From Pseudomonas sp. PD9R (GTDB lineage: Bacteria; Pseudomonadota; Gammaproteobacteria; Pseudomonadales; Pseudomonadaceae): a DNA stretch of 64,000 nucleotides. Every line of letters starts with the position of its first letter. The stretch's first letter is position 1. Made by a program: the position numbers and the translations under genes. The notes beneath the pieces are model-generated. The model saw only the letters and a list, made by a program, of their open reading frames with translations, had not been told where the DNA came from and made no database searches. The stretch covers positions 62,001-126,000 of the forward strand of contig NZ_JAHTMR010000010.1 in NCBI RefSeq assembly GCF_019200975.1, given 5' to 3'. This document shows, in pieces, positions 1 through 7,378 of this stretch.

Positions 1-1
1 G

Positions 2-1624
2 GGCGTTGTACCGTTCCTGAAAGTCGTGAACGACACCGCCGTCGCCGTTAACCAGGGTGGCAAGCGCAAAGGCGCTGTGTGTGCCTACCTGGAAACCTGG
101 CACATGGACATCGAAGAGTTCATCGAGCTGCGCAAGAACACCGGTGATGATCGTCGTCGTACCCACGACATGAACACTGCCAACTGGATCCCCGACCTGT
201 TCATGAAGCGCGTCTTCGATGACGGCCCGTGGACCCTGTTCTCGCCATCCGAAGTACCGGACCTGCACGACCTGACCGGTAAAGCCTTCGAAGAGCGTTA
301 CGAGTACTACGAAGCGCTGTCCCAGTACCCGGGCAAGATCAAGCTGTTCAAGACCATCCAGGCCAAAGACCTGTGGCGCAAAATGCTGTCCATGCTGTTT
401 GAAACCGGCCACCCATGGCTGACCTTCAAAGACCCGTGCAACCTGCGCAGCCCGCAGCAGCACGTCGGCGTGGTCCACAGCTCGAACCTGTGCACCGAGA
501 TCACCTTGAACACCAACAAGGACGAGATCGCCGTTTGCAACCTGGGCTCGATCAACCTGCCGAACCACATCGTCAACGGCAAGCTCGACACCGCCAAGCT
601 GGAACGCACCGTGAACACCGCCGTGCGCATGCTCGATAACGTGATCGACATCAACTACTACTCGGTGCCCCAAGCGAAGAACTCCAACTTCAAGCACCGT
701 CCGGTTGGTCTGGGCATCATGGGCTTCCAGGACGCTTTGTACCTGCAGCACATTCCTTACGGTTCCGACGCTGCCGTCGAGTTCGCCGACAAGTCGATGG
801 AAGCGGTCAGCTATTACGCGATCCAGGCTTCCTGCGACCTGGCAGACGAGCGCGGCGCCTACGAGACGTTCCAGGGTTCGCTGTGGTCCAAAGGCATCCT
901 GCCGCTGGATTCCCAACAGATCCTGATCGAGCAACGTGGCCAGAAGTACATCGACGTTGATCTGAATGAATCCCTGGACTGGGCACCGGTTCGCGCCCGT
1001 GTACAGAAAGGCATTCGTAACTCCAACATCATGGCCATCGCACCGACCGCGACCATCGCCAACATCACTGGCGTATCGCAGTCGATCGAACCGACCTACC
1101 AGAACCTCTATGTGAAATCGAACCTGTCAGGCGAATTCACCGTGATCAACCCGTACCTGGTTCGCGACCTCAAGGCTCGCGGTCTGTGGGATTCGGTCAT
1201 GATCAACGACCTGAAGTACTACGACGGTTCCGTTCAGCAGATCGAGCGCATCCCGCAAGAACTCAAAGAGCTCTACGCGACCGCGTTCGAAGTAGACACC
1301 AAGTGGATCGTCGACGCGGCAAGCCGTCGTCAGAAGTGGATCGACCAGGCTCAGTCGCTGAACCTGTACATTGCTGGCGCTTCGGGCAAGAAGCTGGACG
1401 TGACCTACCGCATGGCTTGGTACCGTGGCCTGAAAACCACTTACTACCTCCGTGCCTTGGCTGCGACCAGCACCGAGAAGTCGACCATCAACACCGGCAA
1501 GCTGAACGCTGTTTCCAGCGGCGGCAACCACGGTGACGACTCGGTCCTGGCCGCTCCAGCCGGTCCTGCTCCAGTACCGAAGGCTTGCGCCATCGACGAG
1601 CCGGATTGCGAAGCTTGCCAATAA
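2..1624 (+). CDS. nrdA: Ribonucleoside-diphosphate reductase, alpha subunit (class Ia), 3' part
   Basis: Large subunit of aerobic class I ribonucleotide reductase, which reduces ribonucleoside diphosphates to deoxy forms in the cytosol. The gene is cut by the left window edge: the frame is open from base 2, so the GTG at 26 is internal. The visible part carries the active-site motif NLCTEI (the catalytic Asn/Cys/Glu triad of the family), CNLGSINLP, the paired radical-transfer tyrosines in LKTTYYLR, and the C-terminal redox pair in DCEACQ just before the stop. A strong terminator follows 20 bases later. nrdB, which usually lies directly downstream in Pseudomonas, is not in this window; flgE converges instead. 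Confidence 0.97.
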   Translation, partial: GVVPFLKVVNDTAVAVNQGGKRKGAVCAYLETWHMDIEEFIELRKNTGDDRRRTHDMNTANWIPDLFMKRVFDDGPWTLFSPSEVPDLHDLTGKAFEERYEYYEALSQYPGKIKLFKTIQAKDLWRKMLSMLFETGHPWLTFKDPCNLRSPQQHVGVVHSSNLCTEITLNTNKDEIAVCNLGSINLPNHIVNGKLDTAKLERTVNTAVRMLDNVIDINYYSVPQAKNSNFKHRPVGLGIMGFQDALYLQHIPYGSDAAVEFADKSMEAVSYYAIQASCDLADERGAYETFQGSLWSKGILPLDSQQILIEQRGQKYIDVDLNESLDWAPVRARVQKGIRNSNIMAIAPTATIANITGVSQSIEPTYQNLYVKSNLSGEFTVINPYLVRDLKARGLWDSVMINDLKYYDGSVQQIERIPQELKELYATAFEVDTKWIVDAASRRQKWIDQAQSLNLYIAGASGKKLDVTYRMAWYRGLKTTYYLRALAATSTEKSTINTGKLNAVSSGGNHGDDSVLAAPAGPAPVPKACAIDEPDCEACQ

Positions 1625-1642
1625 GCTGAGCCAGTAACACGA

Positions 1643-1680
1643 AACCCCCGACAGGCCTCTGGCTTGTCGGGGGTTTTCTT
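1643..1680 (+). terminator. Rho-independent terminator of nrdA
   Basis: A perfect GC-rich stem (AACCCCCGACA with TGTCGGGGGTT) closes on a short loop and runs into TTTTCTTTT. It lies 20 bases after the nrdA stop. Confidence 0.9.
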
Positions 1681-1697
1681 TTGTGCCCTGCTCAAAT

Positions 1698-1790
1698 GAA
1701 AAGATCGCAGCCTCGTTTCACTCGACAGCTCCTACAGGAATCGCATTTCAATGCAGGAGCTGTCGCGTGAAACGAGGCTGTGATCTTTTG
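1698..1790. repeat. Intergenic palindrome (repeat-family copy A, tail-out pair)
   Basis: Two inverted copies of the roughly 34-bp repeat unit lie between convergent nrdA and flgE. The GATCTTTT ends face outward and the AGGAGCTG/CAGCTCCT ends face inward. Both arms carry the longer CGTTTCACTCG internal segment in place of the common TTCGG. Confidence 0.85.
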
Positions 1791-1805
1791 ACCTTTAACA
1801 GCTGT

Positions 1806-1836
1806 AAAAAAGCCCCTCTTCCGAGGGGCTTTTTGT
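1806..1836 (-). terminator. Terminator of the flgBCDE operon
   Basis: The stem AGCCCCTC/GAGGGGCT has an A-run on one side and a T-run on the other, so it can act in both directions. It lies 24 bases after the flgE stop on the minus strand. Confidence 0.88.
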
Positions 1837-1859
1837 GCAACCCGTTCAGCCAACCAACA

Positions 1860-3170
1860 TCAGGTCATCTGAATGATGGTCTGCATGATGGTGCTCTGGG
1901 TGGAGATGGTCTTGGCGTTCGCCTGGTAGTTGCTCTGCGCCTTGATCAGGTCGACCAGTTCGTTGGTCAGGTTGACGTTGGACTCTTCCAGGGAGTTGGA
2001 AACGATCGAACCCAGAGTGCCGGTTTCCGGCGCATCGTAACCCGGGATGCCCGATGCGTAGGTTTCCTTCCAGCTGGTGCCGCCGACTGGCTGCAGACCT
2101 TGTTCGTTGGTGAAGCTGGCCAACGAAATCTGACCGATAGGCTTGGTCTGGTTGTTGCTGAAGTTGGCCAGCAACACGCCGCTGCCGTCGATGGTCAGGT
2201 TGGTGATCTGGCCAGTGGCGTAGCCGTTCTGCGCAGGAATCGAGCGTGCGGTGTCGGCATTGAACTGGGTAGTGTTGGCCATGGAAATGGTCAGACCGGC
2301 CGGATCGGGAGCTGCGCCGTTGGCGGCCCACACACCATTGGTCACTTTACCCGGGACCCAGGTCGTGATTTTCAGGTCGCTGCTGATAACCGGGCCAGGA
2401 AGCGTGCTGACCGAAACCAGTTTGCCACTGGTATCGAAGTTCATGGTCGATGGGACCGGAGCCGTCACAGCGGGGTCGCTACCATTCGGGTTACGACCAT
2501 CGATCAGGGTGTAAGTGTCCCAAGTGTTCGGCCCAGTCTTGACCATGTACTGGTCCATGCTGTGCTGGTTGCCCTGGGTGTCGAACACCGGGGTGGTGAA
2601 CTGCTTGGTGTAAGTGGCAGTCTTGGTCGGATCGAATTTGTTGGCCGCAACAGTCTGGTCGATCACGTCAGCCGTGGAGTTCAGGTTGATCGTCGACGAA
2701 ACGCTGTTGGTAGCCTTCGGCGCCAGGTTGGACGTGTCGATGCGCAGGTCGGTCAGCACGCCATTGATGATCTTGCCATTGGCATCCACACCATAACCTT
2801 GCAGACGCGCAGTGCCGTCGCTGTTGGTGACGTAGCCGTCCTTGTCAGTCTTGAACGTACCGGCACGGGTGTAGGTCAGCGAGCCGTTGTTGCTCAGGAC
2901 AAAGAAACCGGAACCCTGGATACCCATGTCGAGCACGTTGCCGGTGTTGTTCACGTCACCCTGGCCAAACTGCTGGGAAACGTTGGCCAGACGCACGCCG
3001 TTGCCGACGGTCTTGCTGCCAGTACCCAGCTTGGTTGCCGAGTACACATCTTCGAATTCCGCACGGGACGATTTGAAACCGGTGGTCGCGACGTTGGCGA
3101 TGTTGTTGCCGGTCACGTCCAGTTGCTTGTTGGCTGCATAGAGACCGCTAAGGCCGATATTGAAAGACAT
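1860..3170 (-). CDS. flgE: Flagellar hook protein FlgE
   Basis: Structural subunit of the flagellar hook, exported by the flagellar type III system and polymerised outside the cell. The 436-residue product begins with the axial-protein motif (NIGLSGLYAANKQLDVTGNNIANVATTG) and ends with the matching C-terminal heptad region (SNVNLTNELVDLIKAQSNYQ, QTIIQM) that forms the inner tube. The middle is the variable hook domain. It follows flgD by about 30 bases and is the last gene of the block. The usual next genes, flgF to flgL, are not downstream here; a terminator and nrdA follow. Confidence 0.97.
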   Translation of the reverse strand: MSFNIGLSGLYAANKQLDVTGNNIANVATTGFKSSRAEFEDVYSATKLGTGSKTVGNGVRLANVSQQFGQGDVNNTGNVLDMGIQGSGFFVLSNNGSLTYTRAGTFKTDKDGYVTNSDGTARLQGYGVDANGKIINGVLTDLRIDTSNLAPKATNSVSSTINLNSTADVIDQTVAANKFDPTKTATYTKQFTTPVFDTQGNQHSMDQYMVKTGPNTWDTYTLIDGRNPNGSDPAVTAPVPSTMNFDTSGKLVSVSTLPGPVISSDLKITTWVPGKVTNGVWAANGAAPDPAGLTISMANTTQFNADTARSIPAQNGYATGQITNLTIDGSGVLLANFSNNQTKPIGQISLASFTNEQGLQPVGGTSWKETYASGIPGYDAPETGTLGSIVSNSLEESNVNLTNELVDLIKAQSNYQANAKTISTQSTIMQTIIQMT

Positions 3171-3201
3171 ATTCCACTCCTTTGTGCCGTGCTAGTCGGC
3201 T

Positions 3202-3924
3202 CTATATACCAATGGTTTGCACTTTGGACAGGGCGATGCTGCCCAGCCCGGCCAGATTGAGCATCAACTCACCGCCGGTCTGGCTGATGGTCACGCTGTT
3301 GACGGTCGCTGGCAGGTTGGTGATCAGCGATACGGCTTGACCATCGATGGTGGTCGAAGCAGCGAAGGTGTACGTGCCTGCGGCCGCCACCTCCCCCGCA
3401 TCGTTCTTGCCATCCCAGGTAAAGCTGGCATTGCCTGCCTTCTGAGAGCCCATGTCGATGGTGCGTACGACCTTGCCGTCCGCGTCGGTGATTTTCAGTG
3501 TGGCATCGGATACCGACGACGGCATCACAACGGTACCGTTCAGAGGCTTCGAGGTGTCGACCACCGCCTTGTCACCAGGTGCAATAACGGTACGCCCTAC
3601 CAGCGCCGAGGCCTGCAATGCCTGGGACGAGTTGTAGTTGCTGGCCAGTCCGCTCACGGTGTCGTTGAGGGTGGTGATCCCTTCCAGACTACTGAACTGT
3701 GCCAACTGGGCCACGAACGCGCCGTTGTCCTGAGGCTCTAGCGGGTTCTGGTTTTTCAGTTGTGTCACCAGCAACTGCAGGAACGCGTCCTTGCCCAAGG
3801 CTTTATTACCCGTGGCGCTGCTGGCTGCCGCCCCAAGACCGTCTTGCGAGGTGTTGGTCTTGATCGAAGAATTGGCCAGGATGTCGTTGAGACTCAAACC
3901 GCCTGTGGAATCGCTAACACTCAT
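3202..3924 (-). CDS. flgD: Flagellar hook capping/scaffold protein FlgD
   Basis: Assembly cap needed for hook polymerisation; it is not kept in the finished flagellum. The 240-residue product has the conserved N-terminal segment LGKDAFLQLLVTQLKNQNPLEPQDN (residues about 43-67), typical of FlgD. A C-terminal Ig/tudor-like region follows, with TWDGKNDAGEVAAAGTY, as in other FlgD hook-cap proteins. It lies between flgC (15 bases upstream) and flgE in the same transcription unit. Confidence 0.97.
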   Translation of the reverse strand: MSVSDSTGGLSLNDILANSSIKTNTSQDGLGAAASSATGNKALGKDAFLQLLVTQLKNQNPLEPQDNGAFVAQLAQFSSLEGITTLNDTVSGLASNYNSSQALQASALVGRTVIAPGDKAVVDTSKPLNGTVVMPSSVSDATLKITDADGKVVRTIDMGSQKAGNASFTWDGKNDAGEVAAAGTYTFAASTTIDGQAVSLITNLPATVNSVTISQTGGELMLNLAGLGSIALSKVQTIGI

Positions 3925-3939
3925 CTGAGTCGCCCCTTA

Positions 3940-4383
3940 TCACTGACCGAGGGTCAGGACTTTCTGCATCATGGTTTTGGCGGTGTTCATCATTTCGGCG
4001 TTGGTCTGGAACGAACGGCTCGCGGAAATCATGTCGGCCATTTCTTCCACCACGTTGACGTTCGGGTAGTAGACGTAGCCCTTGGCATCTGCAGCCGGAT
4101 GGTTCGGCTCGTAGCGCGCCTCGAGGTTGCTCTGATCTTCGACCACGCCCATGACCTGCACGCCTTGACCGGCAGCGTCCTGGTTCTGGAACAGCGAATC
4201 ACTGCCGCCGCTCTGGCCGCCCTGGAACATGGTGGCGAATACCGGGTGACGCGCACGATAGGTCTGGTCGATGCTCGACGAGACGGTCTCGGCGTTGGCG
4301 ATGTTCGAGGCCACGGTGTTCAGGCGCGTGGTCTGCGCACTCATGCCGCTACCGGCAATGTTGAAAACACTGGATAGAGACAT
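3940..4383 (-). CDS. flgC: Flagellar proximal rod protein FlgC
   Basis: Proximal rod subunit of the flagellar basal body. The 147-residue product starts with the axial-protein signature (FNIAGSGMSAQTTRLNTVASNIANAET). It holds the FlgC segment YYPNVNVVEEMADMISASRSFQTNAEMMNTAK near the C-terminus. It starts 3 bases after the flgB stop, so the two are likely translationally coupled. Confidence 0.97.
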   Translation of the reverse strand: MSLSSVFNIAGSGMSAQTTRLNTVASNIANAETVSSSIDQTYRARHPVFATMFQGGQSGGSDSLFQNQDAAGQGVQVMGVVEDQSNLEARYEPNHPAADAKGYVYYPNVNVVEEMADMISASRSFQTNAEMMNTAKTMMQKVLTLGQ

Positions 4384-4386
4384 GAC

Positions 4387-4794
4387 TTACTCTCCGCGCA
4401 GGGCTGAAATCAGCCCTTTGAATTTGCTGTTGAGCAGGGTGAAGCTCGCCTGGAAGCCGACCGCGTTTTCCGCGTAGTTCGACTGTTCCAATTGGGCGTC
4501 CACGGTGTTCTGGTCGATCGACGGTTGCATTGGCGTGCGATACATCAGCGACTCATCACCATTGCCCAGACCTTCAGCTTCGATATGACGGCTGTTGGTC
4601 ATGTTCAAGGCGAACGTACCGTTATTGGCCTTGTTGCTCTGCGCCTCGAGTACTTTCGAGAACTCCAGATCCCGCGCCTTGTAGTTCGGGGTGTCGGCGT
4701 TGGCAATGTTGTTGGCCAGGACTTCGGCGCGCTGGGCGCGGAAGCCCAGAGCCTTTTCGTGAATACCGAGCGCTTTATCGAAGCTGATGCTCAT
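4387..4794 (-). CDS. flgB: Flagellar proximal rod protein FlgB
   Basis: First gene of the flgBCDE operon, encoding a proximal rod subunit. I chose the ATG at 4794 (MSISFDKALGIHEKALGF), which gives 135 residues, the usual FlgB length. An open frame continues upstream to 5001, but it runs past the predicted promoter and into the IS element, so it is not coding. The motif RAEVLANNIANADTPNYKARDLEF is diagnostic. cheR and cheV, which often precede flgB in Pseudomonas, are absent; an IS110 element lies 188 bases upstream. Confidence 0.96.
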   Translation of the reverse strand: MSISFDKALGIHEKALGFRAQRAEVLANNIANADTPNYKARDLEFSKVLEAQSNKANNGTFALNMTNSRHIEAEGLGNGDESLMYRTPMQPSIDQNTVDAQLEQSNYAENAVGFQASFTLLNSKFKGLISALRGE

Positions 4795-4838
4795 GTCGGG
4801 AAACCTTCGAGTGACCTGATTTTTCGTACGATGAACAT

Positions 4839-4854
4839 AGCAAGCGGCATGCCA
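4839..4854 (-). promoter_or_regulatory. Sigma-54 (-24/-12) promoter for flgB
   Basis: Read on the minus strand, TGGCATGCCGCTTGCT matches the RpoN consensus TGGCACG-N4-TTGCW with a single C-to-T change. It keeps the GG and GC dinucleotides at the right spacing. It lies 45 bases upstream of the flgB ATG. RpoN/FleQ control of flgB is established for Pseudomonas. The site lies between the IS and flgB, so the insertion did not remove it. Confidence 0.8.
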
Positions 4855-4908
4855 ATTCAAGAACCCCCGTAAACCGGGCCTTTGCGGGCAGTGGCAAAGC
4901 GGCAATGA

Positions 4909-4950
4909 CAGAAAAGCGGCAACGGGTTTCCGCCGTCTGCCGCTTTTCTG
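4909..4950. repeat. Perfect 13-bp inverted repeat upstream of the flgB promoter
   Basis: CAGAAAAGCGGCA and TGCCGCTTTTCTG are perfect complements separated by 16 bases, and further GCGGCA/TGCCGC copies lie beside each arm. It starts about 55 bases upstream of the -24/-12 site, where enhancer-binding activators of RpoN normally bind. It could be an activator site or simply a DNA hairpin; the function is inferred. Confidence 0.55.
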
Positions 4951-4997
4951 CCGCTTTCGTGAATTGCCCGCATCCCCTGTAGATACCGTCTTGACTC

Positions 4998-5969
4998 TCA
5001 CCGGGCAAGTGCAAGTTTTGGGTCAAATGGTTGTCCCGATTTGAGCACCCCGTAAACGAAATGCAGCAGCTTACGCATTGCAGCACAGATGATCTGCTTG
5101 GGGGCCTTGCCGTTGGCCTTCAGGCGATCTTTCATGGCAATGATCGCTTCGTTATGCCGCAGCGCTACCAGGCCTGGCATGTAGAGGCCAGCACGCAAGC
5201 GCGCTGAACCGATTTTAGAGATCAAGGTGCGGCCCTTGAACGTGCCGGAGTCCTGGAGTTCTGGGTTTAATCCGGCGGCGGCAACCAGTTTGCGAGGGTT
5301 GTCGTACTTGCGCAGGTCACCCAGCTCGGCCAACAGTCGCTCAAGCGTTTTCTCGCCAATGCCATCGATGGTCACGACCAAGTCGCGCATTTGGCGCATG
5401 TCCGGGTCGTCATCGATGTGTTTTTTGATCGCCTTGTGGGTTTCAGCGATTTCTTTTTCGATGTGACGCAGCACCGAATGGATCGAGTCTTTGACGCTTT
5501 CGTCGGACACGTCCAGTCGATTGAGCTCCATTTGCTGCATTTCCTGAAGGTCGTCGAGGCGTCGAACCATCGCCTTCAGTTGACGAAACTTCAGTGGTTC
5601 CGGGGCCCACAGCTGAAGCTTTTCATTTTTTTCTCGGGCGAAGTCAGCAATCAGCTTGGCGTCGCTTTTATCGGTTTTGATCCGGCGTAACTCGCTGCCG
5701 GCATACGCATGCGTGGTGGCCGGATTCACCACACAGACCCGATAACCCTTTTTGTAGATAAACTCGGCAAGCTCCAGGTGATAGACGCTGGTGGCTTCCA
5801 TCACGATCAGGGCCGAAGGCTCGGCTTGCTTGAGCAGCCAGGCTTCAAACTCCTTGAAACCCTTGGTGTCGTTAGCCAGTTTGGCCTTGGTTTTGTGCTT
5901 GCCGTTTGGCAAGTGCGTAGCAATATCAAAGGTGTGTTTAGCGATATCGACACCGACGAAACTGGACAT
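4998..5969 (-). CDS. IS110-family transposase (DEDD recombinase)
   Basis: A 323-residue serine/DEDD recombinase guided by a structured RNA in this family. The N-terminal RuvC-like domain shows VGVDIAK (Asp8), IVMEATSVY (Glu58) and IKTDKSDAKLIADFA (Asp100, Asp103), the expected acidic tetrad. A central coiled coil spans about residues 130-185. The C-terminal Tnp domain has the helix-hairpin-like IDGIGEKTLERLL and DSGTFKGRTLISKIGSARLR with the catalytic serine at 241. The frame is intact and full length, so the element looks capable of moving. Confidence 0.95.
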   Translation of the reverse strand: MSSFVGVDIAKHTFDIATHLPNGKHKTKAKLANDTKGFKEFEAWLLKQAEPSALIVMEATSVYHLELAEFIYKKGYRVCVVNPATTHAYAGSELRRIKTDKSDAKLIADFAREKNEKLQLWAPEPLKFRQLKAMVRRLDDLQEMQQMELNRLDVSDESVKDSIHSVLRHIEKEIAETHKAIKKHIDDDPDMRQMRDLVVTIDGIGEKTLERLLAELGDLRKYDNPRKLVAAAGLNPELQDSGTFKGRTLISKIGSARLRAGLYMPGLVALRHNEAIIAMKDRLKANGKAPKQIICAAMRKLLHFVYGVLKSGQPFDPKLALAR

Positions 5970-5989
5970 ATTCCTCTCCCAATCAGATC

Positions 5990-6198
5990 AATTGCGATCA
6001 TCACTGCACTCTGTCCAACCTTGCAAATGCGGGCTCTCGCCAAGGACGGGCCCAAGATACCGTTCGAACTATACGAGTGAGTGTGGAGGGTAGGAGCACG
6101 ATCTACATTGCAGGCAAAAAGCCTAAGGAGCTGCGCGGCTTCCAGGTCCCTCCCTCGATGATCAGTCGAGAACTATCGCTCCTGACGGAGCGATAGTC
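5990..6198 (-). ncRNA. Predicted bridge RNA in the IS110 left end
   Basis: Read with the transposase strand, this non-coding left end shows the parts of an IS110 bridge RNA in order. (1) A 5' hairpin, 11-bp perfect stem, at 6172-6197. (2) A target-binding loop closed by GGAGGG (6148-6153) with CCCTCC (6085-6090). Inside it are GCAGCTCCT (6126-6134), identical to the left target plus core, a small AGGC/GCCT hairpin (6112-6124), and ATGTAG (6103-6108), complementary to CTACAT of the repeat consensus. (3) A donor-binding loop with ACGGTATCTTG (6053-6063), identical to the joined right end-core-left end, and TGCAAG (6020-6025), able to pair with CTTGTA using one wobble. Ends are approximate and expression is inferred. 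Confidence 0.72.
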
Positions 6199-6208
6199 GA
6201 GATACAAG

Positions 6209-6240
6209 GAGCTGCCGAAGGCTGCGATCTTTTGATCTGC
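6209..6240. repeat. Half of an intergenic repeat, split by the IS
   Basis: GAGCTGCCGAAGGCTGCGAT and the following TCTTTTGATC continue the repeat unit that begins at 4971-4982 on the other side of the IS110 element. This copy is a single half-unit; no inverted partner is visible nearby. Confidence 0.8.
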
Positions 6241-6351
6241 GCTTGAAATGCCTTATCAATCTGACTGATCAGTTCCCATCAGGCAGATCTGTAGGCTGCT
6301 AACCGATTGCGCGCTAAGCTGCGAATTCCTATTCGTGCGGCGGAGCCGAGC

Positions 6352-7287
6352 ATGTCCGAGTTGATCCTGCATCATTACCCGACGTCCCCTTTTGCCGAAA
6401 AGGCGCGATTACTGCTGGGCTTCAAGGGGCTGTCCTGGCGCTCGGTGAAAATCTCGCCGGTGATGCCCAAACCCGACCTGACCGCGCTGACCGGTGGCTA
6501 CCGCAAGACCCCGGTATTGCAGATCGGTGCAGATATCTATTGCGACACCGCGTTGATCGCCCGCCGGCTGGAACAGGAAAAAGCCCTGCCGGCGTTTTTC
6601 CCGGAAGGCCAGGAAATGATTGCCGCGTCCTTCGCTGCCTGGGCCGATTCGGTGGTGTTCCAGCATGCCGTCAGCCTGGTATTCCAGCCGGAGTCGGTCG
6701 CGGTGCGTTTTGGTCACTTGCCGCCGGAAGCAATCAAGGCGTTTATCGCGGATCGCGCCAAATTGTTCAGCGGCGGCAGCGCCACACGTTTATCAGCCGA
6801 GCAGGCCAAGCATCAATGGCCGACCATCATGGTGCGTCTTGAGCAACAGCTGCAGCGCGAGGCGGGCGACTACCTGTTCGGCGAGCCGTCGGTTGCCGAC
6901 TTTGCTTTGGCTCACCCGCTGTGGTTCCTCAAGGCGACACCGGTGACGTCACCGCTTGTGGATAACTATCCGGCCGTTTCGGCCTGGCTGGCGCGAGTTC
7001 TGGGGTTCGGTCATGGGGCGCCGAGCGAAATGACCTCGGAAGAAGCGCTGGAGATTGCACGCAATGCCACACCCGCGGCATTGCCGGATGAAGCCTTTGA
7101 CGATCCGAATGGGTTCAAGGCGGGTCAGCAGGTGCAGATCGCGGCAACTGACTACGGCGTTGACCCGGTGGCGGGTGAGTTGTTGTTTGCTGGCCGCGAG
7201 GAATTGATTCTGCGCCGCGAAGACGAACGCGGTGTCGTGGTGCATGTGCACTTTCCGCGTTTCGGCTTCCGTATCGAGGCGTGCTGA
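6352..7287 (+). CDS. Glutathione S-transferase family protein
   Basis: A 311-residue cytosolic protein. The N-terminal thioredoxin-fold GST domain (residues 1-80: LILHHYPTSPFAEKARLLLGF, then YRKTPVLQIGADIYCDTALIARRLE with the cis-Pro of the TPVL loop) is followed by an all-helical C-terminal domain. An extra tail of about 80 residues follows, so it is longer than a usual GST of about 210 residues. The ATG at 6352 was chosen because MSEL starts the GST fold; the open frame upstream adds only unconserved residues. The substrate is unknown. It converges on the glutaredoxin gene across a repeat pair. Confidence 0.88.
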   Translation: MSELILHHYPTSPFAEKARLLLGFKGLSWRSVKISPVMPKPDLTALTGGYRKTPVLQIGADIYCDTALIARRLEQEKALPAFFPEGQEMIAASFAAWADSVVFQHAVSLVFQPESVAVRFGHLPPEAIKAFIADRAKLFSGGSATRLSAEQAKHQWPTIMVRLEQQLQREAGDYLFGEPSVADFALAHPLWFLKATPVTSPLVDNYPAVSAWLARVLGFGHGAPSEMTSEEALEIARNATPAALPDEAFDDPNGFKAGQQVQIAATDYGVDPVAGELLFAGREELILRREDERGVVVHVHFPRFGFRIEAC

Positions 7288-7299
7288 TCTACAAAAACG

Positions 7300-7374
7300 A
7301 AAAGATCGCAGCCTTCGACAGCTCCTGCATGAGATCGGTGCAGGAGCTGCCGAAGGCTGAGATCTTTTGATCTT
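7300..7374. repeat. Intergenic palindrome (repeat-family copy C, tail-out pair)
   Basis: Inverted pair between convergent genes. The arms AAAAGATCGCAGCCTTCGAC and GAAGGCTGAGATCTTTTGAT differ at a few positions. With its outer T-run it may also serve as a bidirectional terminator. Confidence 0.82.
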
Positions 7375-7378
7375 TAAA

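Larger units (their letters stand above)
4983..6208 (-). mobile_element. IS110-family insertion sequence, complete, IS110 subgroup
   Basis: Ends were set from the host repeat. The left flank reads CATCCCCTGT-AG (AG at 4981-4982) and the right flank reads AG-GAGCTGCCGAAGG (AG at 6207-6208). Removing the element with one AG restores CCCCTGTAGGAGCTGCCGAA, the intergenic repeat seen elsewhere in the window. The core dinucleotide is CT on the element's strand. The element is 1226 bp, with a long left end (239 bp upstream of the transposase) and a 15-bp right end, the IS110-subgroup layout. As is usual for IS110, there are no terminal inverted repeats and only the core dinucleotide is duplicated. 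Confidence 0.88.

Noticed and set aside
1683..3260. Plus-strand open frame of 525 codons
   Set aside because: It lies opposite flgE and has no recognisable domain; long antisense frames are common in this GC-rich DNA.
4387..5001. Longer FlgB start running to 5001
   Set aside because: It would place the RpoN promoter inside the coding region and extend into the IS element; the ATG at 4794 gives the family length.
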